Shown here piece after piece: positions 8,921 through 15,674 of a stretch of DNA of 64,000 nucleotides (position 1 is its first letter; each line of letters starts with the position of its first letter). The stretch lies in NCBI RefSeq assembly GCF_041051975.1, contig NZ_CP163435.1:8163001-8227000 (forward strand). Reading direction: 5' to 3'. Both the position numbers and the translations under genes were made by a program. The notes under the pieces were generated by a model. The model saw nothing but the letters and a program-made list of their open reading frames with translations. It was not told the origin of the DNA and made no database searches. Origin of the DNA: Streptomyces sp. R21. GTDB taxonomy: Bacteria > Actinomycetota > Actinomycetes > Streptomycetales > Streptomycetaceae.

Positions 8921-9178
8921 CTAATGGCCCAGAGCCTGCCAGACCGCCACGGCCAGCGCGCCCACGGCCGCGACGACCGCGAGGGTGGGCAGAGGCCATC
9001 GGGTGTTTTCCAGGGCGACGATCCGTGAGCTCAGTTCGTCCAGATCCTTGGCGGTCTGGTCGTCGCGCTGAGTGAGCAGAGCCAGCCCCCCCTCGATGCG
9101 GGTGAACCCCACTTCGAGGGACCGGCGTAACTCTGCGAGTTCTCCTGGGACCACGGGATGCTCGGGGTTGGTGGTCAC
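8921..9178 (-). CDS. Small coiled-coil membrane protein with a TTA codon
   Basis: An 85-residue protein of unknown function. An N-terminal polar/coiled-coil stretch (GELAELRRSLEVGFTRIEG ... DLDELSSRIVALE) is followed by a single C-terminal membrane helix (LPTLAVVAAVGALAVAVW), the layout of a tail-anchored protein. GTG 9178 is supported by AAGGAG 8 nt upstream. Leu17 is encoded by TTA (9130-9128 on the minus strand), so translation may need bldA tRNA. It converges with the NUDIX gene, and the terminator of the dehydrogenase gene lies just upstream of it. Short membrane-proximal proteins of this shape occur near phage holins, but nothing phage-like is nearby. Confidence 0.7.
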   Translation of the reverse strand: MTTNPEHPVVPGELAELRRSLEVGFTRIEGGLALLTQRDDQTAKDLDELSSRIVALENTRWPLPTLAVVAAVGALAVAVWQALGH

Positions 9179-9305
9179 GGGTCCGCTCCTTTCCGTAGTC
9201 GTCACATCCCCTGCATGCGCACGCAAAGTCAACTCGCCTGGTGGACACGTGGGGAGCGTGTGCGACGGGCATATGCGAGCCCGGGCCGCACACGGTGTGT
9301 GAATG

Positions 9306-9343
9306 GCGCGGGCCCGGCACCGAAAAGAGTGCCGGGCCCGCGC
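9306..9343 (-). terminator. Terminator downstream of the 3-hydroxyacyl-CoA dehydrogenase gene
   Basis: GCGCGGGCCCGGCAC (9306-9320), an 8-nt loop CGAAAAGA, then GTGCCGGGCCCGCGC (9329-9343), a perfect 15-bp stem. It lies 50 nt after the stop of the minus-strand gene ending at 9394. Confidence 0.85.
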
Positions 9344-9393
9344 ATGCCCAAGGTCTACGGACCGTAGTCAGGTTCGCCGGTGATGCAGCGTCA

Positions 9394-10269
9394 TCAGGCG
9401 TACGAGTAGAAGCCCGAACCGGACTTCCGGCCCAGCCGGCCCGCGTCGACCATGCGCTGGAGCAGCGGGGGAGCGGCGTACAGCGGCTCCTTGTACTCCT
9501 CGTACATGCTGTACGCGACCGAGGCCACCGTGTCCAGGCCGATCAGGTCGGACAGCTTGAGCGGGCCCATCGGGTGGGCGCAGCCCATCTCCATACCGTT
9601 GTCAATGTCCTCGCGGCTCGCGATGCCCGACTCGAACATCCGGATGGCGGAGAGCAGATACGGGATCAGCAGCGCGTTGACCACGAAGCCCGAGCGGTCC
9701 TGGGCGCGGATCGCGTGCTTGCCGAGGACCTTCTCGGCGAACAGCTGGGCGCGGCTGAGCGTGCCCTCGGAGGTGGTCAGCGCCGGGATCAGCTCGACGA
9801 GCTGCTGCACCGGGGCCGGGTTGAAGAAGTGGATGCCGACGACCTGGTCGGGACGCGAGGTCGCGACGGCGAGCTTCACCAGCGGGATCGAGGAGGTGTT
9901 GGAGGCGAGGATCGCGTCCTGCCGGGTCACCACCTGGTCGAGCACCTGGAAGATCTCGGTCTTCACCTGCTCGTTCTCGACGACGGCCTCGATCACCAGG
10001 TCGCGGTCGGCGAACTCGCCGAGGTCGGTGGTGAAGCTGAGCCGGCTCTGGGTGGCCGCGAGCTCGTCCTCGGAGATCTTGCCGCGCTCCGCCGCCTTGG
10101 AGAGGGAGGTGAACAGCCGGGTACGGCCGAACTCCAGGGCCTCGCCGGTGGTCTCGGCGACCTTGACGTCGAGACCGGCACGGGCGCACACCTCGGCGAT
10201 GCCCGCTCCCATCTGGCCGCAGCCCACCACTCCGACGCGTGCAATGTCTCCCGCCGGGATGTTGGTCAC
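9394..10269 (-). CDS. 3-hydroxybutyryl-CoA dehydrogenase
   Basis: NAD(P)-dependent oxidation or reduction of (S)-3-hydroxyacyl-CoA / acetoacetyl-CoA, used in fatty-acid oxidation and C4 metabolism. The 291-residue length is typical of the stand-alone HbdA/PaaH type. A Rossmann nucleotide-binding motif GVVGCGQMGAGIAEV lies at about residues 13-27. The catalytic region NTSSIPLVKLA ... GIHFFNPAPVQQLVE carries the conserved His in GIHFFNP. The C-terminal dimer domain contains DRSGFVVNALLIPYL and GCAHPMGPLKL. GTG 10269 follows AGGGG. It is monocistronic and closed by a strong terminator. Confidence 0.92.
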   Translation of the reverse strand: MTNIPAGDIARVGVVGCGQMGAGIAEVCARAGLDVKVAETTGEALEFGRTRLFTSLSKAAERGKISEDELAATQSRLSFTTDLGEFADRDLVIEAVVENEQVKTEIFQVLDQVVTRQDAILASNTSSIPLVKLAVATSRPDQVVGIHFFNPAPVQQLVELIPALTTSEGTLSRAQLFAEKVLGKHAIRAQDRSGFVVNALLIPYLLSAIRMFESGIASREDIDNGMEMGCAHPMGPLKLSDLIGLDTVASVAYSMYEEYKEPLYAAPPLLQRMVDAGRLGRKSGSGFYSYA

Positions 10270-10443
10270 ATCGTCCCCTTCGCTGATTTAGAGCCTGCGT
10301 CTGAGGCAGGTCCTCTGGTTCGGCGCCTGCTCCGATCGTGCACGTTACTCCCAAGTATCGATGATCGATCGTCCGGGTAGGGGCATCCTTGGGCGCGGAA
10401 CGATCCGTGACGGAACGGATCCGCAGCGTATGGGGGTGTGCAG

Positions 10444-11700
10444 ATGGGGCGAGTCTCACGTCGGGCATTCGCGGCGGCCGCGGCGGCAGCGCTGTCGGGG
10501 CTCACGATGGCGGGGGACGCGGCGGCGGCACCCGGGGTGCGCGGCGCCCCCGGACCGGAGCCCGAGCGGGCGGCGCGTGAGCTGCGCGGCATGTGGCTCG
10601 CGACCGTCTCCAACCGCGACTGGCCCTCACGGCCGGGCCTGACCGCGGCGCAGCAGCGCGCCGAACTCCTCGCCCACCTCGACACGGCGGTACGCCGCCG
10701 CCTGAACGCCGTGATCCTCCAGGTGCGCCCCACCGCCGACGCGCTGTGGCCCTCGCCGTTCGAGCCGTGGTCCCAGTACCTCACCGGAGTCCAGGGCAAG
10801 GCCCCCGGCTGGGACCCGCTCGGCACCGCGGTCACCGAGGCGCACGCCCGCGGCCTCGAACTGCACGCCTGGTTCAACCCGTTCCGCATCGCCAACCACA
10901 CCGACCCGACCCGCCTCGTGGCGTCCCACCCCGCCCGCAGGCACCCCGACTGGGTGGTGGCGTACGGCGGGAAGCTCTACTACAACCCCGGGCTGCCCGC
11001 GGTGCGCGCCTTCGTCCAGGACGCGATGCTCGACGCGGTCCGCAGGTACCGGCTCGACGCCGTGCACTGGGACGACTACTTCTACCCGTATCCGGTCGCG
11101 GGCCAGGTCTTCGACGACGACGCCACGTACGCGGCGCACGGCGCGGGCTTCCCCGACAAGGCGGCGTGGCGGCGCCACAACATCGACCGGCTGGTGCTGG
11201 AGACGGCGGCCCGCATCAAACAGCTCCGGCCCACCACGCGCTTCGGGATCAGCCCCTTCGGGGTGTGGCGCAACGCGGCGACCGACGCGCGCGGCTCGGA
11301 CACCCGGGCGGGTGTGCAGACGTACGACGATCTCCACGCGGACACCAGGAAGTGGGTCCGGGAGCACTGGATCGACTACATCTGCCCGCAGGTGTACTGG
11401 AACCTCGGCTCCGCCGCGGCCGACTACGCGAAGTTGGTGCCGTGGTGGGCGAAGGTCGCGCAGGGCACCGGTGTACGGCTGTACATCGGTGAGGCTTTGT
11501 ACAAGGCCGGTGATCCGGCGCAGCCCGCGGCCTGGCAGGACCCGGCCGAGCTGTCCCGGCATCTCACCCTCGCCGCACGGTATTCGCAGGTGCGCGGGCA
11601 CGTGTTCTTCTCGGCGAAGGAGGTGGGGGCGGACCGGATCGGCGCGATGGCACGGGTGGTCGCCGATCACTACCGGCAGCCGGCGCGGCCCCCGCGCTGA
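10444..11700 (+). CDS. Tat-exported GHL10-type (DUF187) glycoside hydrolase
   Basis: A 418-residue exported hydrolase of the glycosyl-hydrolase-like 10 family (YngK-type TIM barrels, thought to act on cell-wall-related glycans). The N-terminus is a twin-arginine signal (VSRRAFAAAAAAALSG) with probable cleavage after AAA. The mature domain starts at RELRGMWLATVSNRDWPS and has conserved blocks AVILQVRPTADALWPS, LHAWFNPFRI, DAVHWDDYFYPY and WIDYICPQVYWNLGS, with acidic candidates in HWDDYF. ATG 10444 has GGGGG 7 nt upstream. GTG 10438 is too close to that SD. The substrate is unproven. Confidence 0.85.
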   Translation: MGRVSRRAFAAAAAAALSGLTMAGDAAAAPGVRGAPGPEPERAARELRGMWLATVSNRDWPSRPGLTAAQQRAELLAHLDTAVRRRLNAVILQVRPTADALWPSPFEPWSQYLTGVQGKAPGWDPLGTAVTEAHARGLELHAWFNPFRIANHTDPTRLVASHPARRHPDWVVAYGGKLYYNPGLPAVRAFVQDAMLDAVRRYRLDAVHWDDYFYPYPVAGQVFDDDATYAAHGAGFPDKAAWRRHNIDRLVLETAARIKQLRPTTRFGISPFGVWRNAATDARGSDTRAGVQTYDDLHADTRKWVREHWIDYICPQVYWNLGSAAADYAKLVPWWAKVAQGTGVRLYIGEALYKAGDPAQPAAWQDPAELSRHLTLAARYSQVRGHVFFSAKEVGADRIGAMARVVADHYRQPARPPR

Positions 11701-11719
11701 TCTTCCGCCCGTACCGGGT

Positions 11720-11737
11720 GGCGGGCTACTGCCCGCC
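11720..11737. terminator. Convergent terminator hairpin
   Basis: GGCGGGC-TACT-GCCCGCC, a perfect 7-bp stem with a 4-nt loop, lies 20 nt past the GHL10 stop. It also contains the stop codon of the converging DUF1918 gene, so it may serve both directions. Confidence 0.6.
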
Positions 11738-11923
11738 GCCTTCGGGATGCCGGATCTCCGAGTCCGGGCCCGGCGAGCACACTGCCTCGTGCCCGTCCTG
11801 GAAGCGGACGCGGTACGGGGGCGTACCTTCCGCACCCATCACTTCCACGATCTCTGCGACCTTGTCGTGCTGCCCGACGATCCTGCCGTGCTGCACCAGC
11901 TTGTCGCCCACAGTCGCTCGCAT
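11726..11923 (-). CDS. DUF1918 small protein
   Basis: A 65-residue cytoplasmic protein of the actinobacterial DUF1918 family. The recognisable features are MRATVGDKLVQHG at the start, a short beta-rich core (AEIVEVMGAEGTPPYRVRF) and the DGHEAVCSPGPDSEI tail typical of the family. Such proteins look like small single SH3-like barrels and have no established role. ATG 11923 has GGAGG about 10 nt upstream; longer in-frame readings lack homology. Two tandem 18-bp repeats sit just upstream. Confidence 0.85.
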   Translation of the reverse strand: MRATVGDKLVQHGRIVGQHDKVAEIVEVMGAEGTPPYRVRFQDGHEAVCSPGPDSEIRHPEGGGQ

Positions 11924-11948
11924 CTGAAGGGCCTCCTCGTCGCGCGTG

Positions 11949-11984
11949 GAGTAGTGGTCCCTGGTCGAGTAGTGGTCCTTGGTC
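11949..11984. repeat. Two tandem 18-bp repeats upstream of DUF1918
   Basis: GAGTAGTGGTCCCTGGTC (11949-11966) is followed directly by GAGTAGTGGTCCTTGGTC (11967-11984), differing at one base. The pair lies 26-61 nt before the DUF1918 start, where promoter or operator elements would be expected. Confidence 0.6.
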
Positions 11985-12033
11985 GCAAGTCTACGGCCGG
12001 TGGCGCCTGTTGACCCGGCCCGTGCGGGGCCGG

Positions 12034-12981
12034 TCAGCCCCGGGCCCGTTGGGTGGCCGCGATGCAGACCAGGACCGCGGCGGCCGTCAGAGGTGCGGCC
12101 GGTGTGAGGTGCTCGCCGAGGAGCAGCACCGACCACACCAGTGTGAGCAGCGGCTGCGCCAACTGCAACTGGCTGGCCTTGGGAATGCCGATCGCGGCCA
12201 TGCCCCGGTACCAGACGACCAGGCCGAGGAACTGCGACCCCGCGGCCACCCACAGCAGCCCGGTCACGCTGTGCGCCGTCAGGTGCACGGGCTCGTGGGA
12301 CAGTGCGACCAGTGCGCCCGGCACCGCGAGCGGGAGGCAGAGCACCAGCGCCCAGCCGATGACCTGCCAGCCCGGCATGATCCGGGCCAGCCGCCCGCCC
12401 TCCGTGTAGCCCGCCGCGCAGATCAGCAGCGCCCCGAAGAGAAAGGCGTCCGCGCCGGTCAGGGCGCCGCCGCTCTGCTGCACGGTGAACGCGATCACCG
12501 CGGCGGCGCCCGCTACGGCGGCGATCCAGAACGTGCGCGAGGGCCGCGCCCCGGTGCGCAGCGCCGAGAGCAGCGCGGTGGTGAGCGGCAGCAGTCCGAC
12601 GACCACGGCCGCGTGGGCCGTGGTGGACGTCTGCAGGGCCAGCGTCGTCAGCAGCGGGAAGCCCACGACGACACCCGCGGCGACGACGGCGAGCCCCGCC
12701 CAGTGCGCCCGGTCCGGCACCGGCACGCGCAGGGCGAGCAGGCAGCCGCCCGCGATGAGGGCCGCGAGCACGCTGCGCACGGCCACCAGGGACCAGGGGC
12801 CGAAGCCCTCCAGGCCCCAGGCGGTGGCGGGAAAGGTGAGGGAGAAGGCGGTCACGCCGAGGGCGGCCTGAATCGTCCCGGCCCGGCGGGCGGACCCGGC
12901 GGGCTCCGCGGCCGTGGTCGCCCGGCGGGACGTGCTGACCGCTATCGAGGTCGTGGCAGTAGCGCTATCGTGTGCTCTCAT
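12034..12981 (-). CDS. EamA-family (DMT) transporter
   Basis: A 315-residue inner-membrane transporter of the drug/metabolite superfamily with about ten hydrophobic helices in two EamA repeats (helices such as LVAVRSVLAALIAGGCLLAL, VVVGLLPLTTALLSAL, VTGLLWVAAGSQFLGLVVW). The second half ends with the hallmark LQLAQPLLTLVWSVLLLGE. It probably exports a small metabolite or amino acid. It is divergent from a MocR-type regulator. The two ATG codons overlap in CATG (12979-12982), so no 5' UTR exists on either side and both mRNAs are probably leaderless. The first 30 residues are polar and Thr/Ala-rich, so an internal start cannot be excluded. Confidence 0.85.
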   Translation of the reverse strand: MRAHDSATATTSIAVSTSRRATTAAEPAGSARRAGTIQAALGVTAFSLTFPATAWGLEGFGPWSLVAVRSVLAALIAGGCLLALRVPVPDRAHWAGLAVVAAGVVVGFPLLTTLALQTSTTAHAAVVVGLLPLTTALLSALRTGARPSRTFWIAAVAGAAAVIAFTVQQSGGALTGADAFLFGALLICAAGYTEGGRLARIMPGWQVIGWALVLCLPLAVPGALVALSHEPVHLTAHSVTGLLWVAAGSQFLGLVVWYRGMAAIGIPKASQLQLAQPLLTLVWSVLLLGEHLTPAAPLTAAAVLVCIAATQRARG

Positions 12982-12988
12982 GCAAGAG
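12942..12988. promoter_or_regulatory. Shared operator/promoter of the EamA-MocR pair
   Basis: CTATCG occurs at 12942-12947 and again at 12965-12970, a direct repeat of 23-bp period, matching the direct-repeat operators typical of MocR regulators. The second copy overlaps a -10-like TATCGT (12966-12971), placed so transcription would begin at or next to the regulator ATG (12980). GCTCT-N6-AGAGC (12973-12988) is an inverted repeat centred on the overlapping start codons. TACGCT on the other strand is a -10 candidate for the exporter. Confidence 0.5.
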
Positions 12989-14422
12989 CGTAGCAGTGTG
13001 GGCGATCTGGCGAATCAGTTGAGGCGAGAGCTCGACCGCTACTCTCCGGGTGGAAAGCTGCCGTCGAGCCGGGCGCTCGTCGAGCGGTTCCGGGTGAGCC
13101 CGGTGACCGTGTCGCGGGCCCTGGCGCAGCTGGCCGCCGAGGGACTGGTGGTCACCCGGCCCGGAGCGGGCGCCTTCCGCGCCGGCCCGCGCGCCGCGGC
13201 TCCGCCGGTGGGGGACACCTCCTGGCAGGAGGTCACGCTGAGCGCGGACGCCGCGGCCGAACTCGTCCCGCGCACGGTGGACGCCTCCGGGGTGCTCGCC
13301 ACGCTCGCCGCGCCGCCGCCCGGTGTCGTCGAGTTCAACGGCGGCTATCTGCACCCCTCGTTGCAGCCCGAGCGGGCGATGGGCGCGGCCCTGTCCCGGG
13401 CGGGGCGCCGTCCGGGGGCCTGGAGCCGGCCGCCCGTGGAGGGGATCACGGAGCTGCGCGAGTGGTTCGCGCGGGGGATCGGCGGCGCGATCACCGCCGC
13501 CGAGGTGCTCATCACGGCGGGCGGCCAGTCCGCGCTGACCACGGCGCTGCGCGCGCTCGCTCCGCCGGGCGCCCCGGTCCTCGTCGAATCCCCCACGTAT
13601 CCGGGCATGCTGGCGATCGCCCGCGCGGCGGGTCTTCGGCCGGTCCCCGTACCGATGGATGCGGACGGCGTGAAGCCGCAGCTCCTCGCCGACGCCTTCC
13701 GGGCGAGCGGCGCCCGCGTCTTCGTCTGCCAGCCGCTGTTCCAGAATCCGACCGGCGCTGTGCTCGCTCCGGATCGCCGGGGCGAGGTGCTGCGGATCGC
13801 CCGCGCGGCCGGTGCGTTCGTCGTCGAGGACGATTTCCTACGACGTCTCGTGCACGAGGACGCCGGCCCGCTGCCGCGTCCGCTGGCCGCAGAGGATCCC
13901 GACGGGGTCGTCGTGCACGTCAACTCCCTTACCAAGGCGACCTCTCCGAGCTTCCGGGTGGGCGCGCTGGCTGCCCGCGGCCCGGTCCTGGAGCGGCTGC
14001 GCGCCATCCAGGTCGTCGACTCGTTCTTCGTGCCGCGCCCGCTCCAGGAGGCCGCGCTCGAACTCGTCGGCTCGCCCGCCTGGCCCCGCCATCTCCGGTC
14101 CGTTTCGGCCGAGTTGAAGACCCGCCGCGACACGATGACCGCCGCCCTGCGGCTACGGCTCCCCGAACTCGCCCTGCCGCACATCCCGTTCGGCGGCTAC
14201 CAGCTGTGGCTGCGGCTGCCGGACGGCACGGACGAGTCCGCCCTCGTCGGGGGCGCCCTGCGCGCGGGCGTGTCCATCACCCCCGGCCGCCCGTACTTCA
14301 GCGCCGAGGCCCCCGCCGGGCATGTGCGGCTGAGTTTCGCGGCGGTCGGGGGGACGGAGGAGATCGGGGAGGGGGTACGGCGGTTGAGGGCGGCGTGCGA
14401 CGAGGTGCTCGGGCCCGGGTGA
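12980..14422 (+). CDS. MocR/PdxR-type GntR regulator with an aminotransferase domain
   Basis: A 480-residue regulator fusing an N-terminal GntR winged HTH (residues about 5-75, SSRALVERFRVSPVTVSRALAQLAAEGLV) to a fold-type I PLP aminotransferase-like domain. The PLP-site features are present: ESPTYPGML, CQPLFQNPTGAV, VEDDF and the lysine in NSLTKATSPS that should bind PLP. MocR proteins bind PLP or an amino-acid adduct and control a neighbouring gene, here the overlapping divergent EamA exporter. The start codon has no room for a leader, implying leaderless translation. The ligand is unknown. Confidence 0.9.
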   Translation: MQERSSVGDLANQLRRELDRYSPGGKLPSSRALVERFRVSPVTVSRALAQLAAEGLVVTRPGAGAFRAGPRAAAPPVGDTSWQEVTLSADAAAELVPRTVDASGVLATLAAPPPGVVEFNGGYLHPSLQPERAMGAALSRAGRRPGAWSRPPVEGITELREWFARGIGGAITAAEVLITAGGQSALTTALRALAPPGAPVLVESPTYPGMLAIARAAGLRPVPVPMDADGVKPQLLADAFRASGARVFVCQPLFQNPTGAVLAPDRRGEVLRIARAAGAFVVEDDFLRRLVHEDAGPLPRPLAAEDPDGVVVHVNSLTKATSPSFRVGALAARGPVLERLRAIQVVDSFFVPRPLQEAALELVGSPAWPRHLRSVSAELKTRRDTMTAALRLRLPELALPHIPFGGYQLWLRLPDGTDESALVGGALRAGVSITPGRPYFSAEAPAGHVRLSFAAVGGTEEIGEGVRRLRAACDEVLGPG

Positions 14423-14484
14423 GCCCCTGAATACCCTGCGTAACCCATCTTGACCTGCGGAGTCTCGCCCTCCACTATCTGCGC

Positions 14485-15069
14485 ATGCATCTTCGGGTCA
14501 CGTTCGTAGCCGCCGCGCGCAGCTCCTCGCTGCTTGCCGAGCGCTTCGAGGACGACCGGCCGTTGGACCAGGCCGGGTGGGACGAGGTGCAGCGCGCTGC
14601 CCACGAGCTGGTGCCCCTGGCGGCGGCCGAGCTGCGCTACTGTTCGCCGACGCCCCGCAGCCGCGCCACCGGCGACGCCCTCGGCTATGCGCCGCTGGTC
14701 CAGCTCGCCCTGCGCGACTGCGACATGGGGCGCTGGCGGGGCCTCACGCTGGGCGAGGCGATGGCGCGCGAGCCGGCGGCCGTGGACGCCTGGCTGGGCG
14801 ACCCGCGCTCGACGCCGCACGGCGGCGAATCCCTGCTGTCCTTCATCCAGCGCGTCGGCAACTGGCTCGACACCCGTCCCGCGGACGACGGCAGCCGGAT
14901 CGTGGCCGTAGCCGAGCCCTCGGTGGTGCGGGCCGCGCTCGTCTACGCGCTGAAGGCCCCGCCGTCGACGTACTGGAACATCGACGTGCGCCCCCTGTCG
15001 ACGGTCACCCTCGCGGGCCACGGCGGGCGCTGGAACTTCCGGCTGGAGTCCGGGCTTCAGCGGGTCTGA
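14485..15069 (+). CDS. Histidine-phosphatase-fold protein lacking catalytic histidines
   Basis: A 194-residue member of the histidine phosphatase (phosphoglycerate mutase-like) clan, recognisable by RYCSPTPRSRATGDALG, LRDCDMGRWRGLTLGEAM and HGGESLLSFIQRV. The usual N-terminal RHG motif is replaced by FVAAARSSS. The second catalytic His, expected near the C-terminal hydrophobic strand, is replaced in AVAEPSVVRAALVYAL. Both essential His residues therefore appear missing, so it may be a pseudo-enzyme or use another chemistry. Related Streptomyces proteins sit near CbtA/CbtB cobalt-transport genes, but none is here. Its last 13 nt overlap the converging DUF6314 gene. Confidence 0.75.
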   Translation: MHLRVTFVAAARSSSLLAERFEDDRPLDQAGWDEVQRAAHELVPLAAAELRYCSPTPRSRATGDALGYAPLVQLALRDCDMGRWRGLTLGEAMAREPAAVDAWLGDPRSTPHGGESLLSFIQRVGNWLDTRPADDGSRIVAVAEPSVVRAALVYALKAPPSTYWNIDVRPLSTVTLAGHGGRWNFRLESGLQRV

Positions 15070-15578
15070 GGGTCCGGCGCGGGGCTCAGGCGCGTGTAGT
15101 CGGTCGTCAGGACCAGGTCCTTGGCGGGGCCGCCCACGCGCCACACCGTGCGCCAGCGGTCCTCGTCGTACACGGTGAACTCGCCCCGGTAGAGGTCCGC
15201 CGAGCAGGGGTGGTCGGCGACGTACCGCCCGTCGGTCAGGTCGAGGTCGTGGAACGGGCGGCCGTCGGCGAAGAGGACGGCCGCCGTGCCGGGGCGCTCG
15301 CCGGGCAGGAAGCGCAGCGTCCGCTCGGCGGGCCGGGAGACGCTCTGCCAGACGAAGGTGCCGGACTCCTGGTGGAGGAGGCCCGGGCCGCCGTCACTGC
15401 CTTCGCCCAGCGGCCGGAAGAGCGTTTCGCCGGTGAACTCCCCCTCCGCGCCGCTCGCGAGGTCCCGCACCGAGCGTCGTACGCGCCAACTCCCTTTCAG
15501 GTACGCCAGTACGTCGATTACCGGCCAGACCTTGGTCACCGACACGCCCTCCGTCCCACCCGATGCTGCGCGACCCAT
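15057..15578 (-). CDS. DUF6314 family protein
   Basis: A 173-residue soluble protein of the DUF6314 family, recognisable from VLAYLKGSWRVRRSVRDL, GEFTGETLFRPL, LHQESGTF and DGRYVADHPCSADLYRGEF followed by WRVGGPAKDL. The pattern of beta strands suggests a lipocalin-like barrel binding a small hydrophobic ligand, by inference. ATG 15578 has AGGAG 7 nt upstream. It converges with the preceding gene with a 13-nt overlap and is divergent from the arabinofuranosidase gene, so the 96-nt gap must hold both promoters. Confidence 0.75.
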   Translation of the reverse strand: MGRAASGGTEGVSVTKVWPVIDVLAYLKGSWRVRRSVRDLASGAEGEFTGETLFRPLGEGSDGGPGLLHQESGTFVWQSVSRPAERTLRFLPGERPGTAAVLFADGRPFHDLDLTDGRYVADHPCSADLYRGEFTVYDEDRWRTVWRVGGPAKDLVLTTDYTRLSPAPDPQTR

Positions 15579-15609
15579 TGACGCACTCCTGCCCCCTCCC
15601 TATCTTGCC

Positions 15610-15644
15610 GTTCGAAGTGTTGATCAACGTCCGACATTTCGAAC
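15610..15644. promoter_or_regulatory. Operator-like inverted repeat upstream of the GH51 gene
   Basis: GTTCGAAGTGTTG (15610-15622) and its inverted near-copy GTTCGAAATGTCG (read on the minus strand, 15644-15632) flank a 9-nt spacer. GTTGATCAAC (15619-15628) is itself palindromic. The site lies 31-65 nt before the arabinofuranosidase ATG and has the shape of a sugar-responsive (LacI/ROK-type) operator. The regulator is not in the window. Confidence 0.55.
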
Positions 15645-15674
15645 AACTTCACACCACAGAGCCGCGGAGTACCC

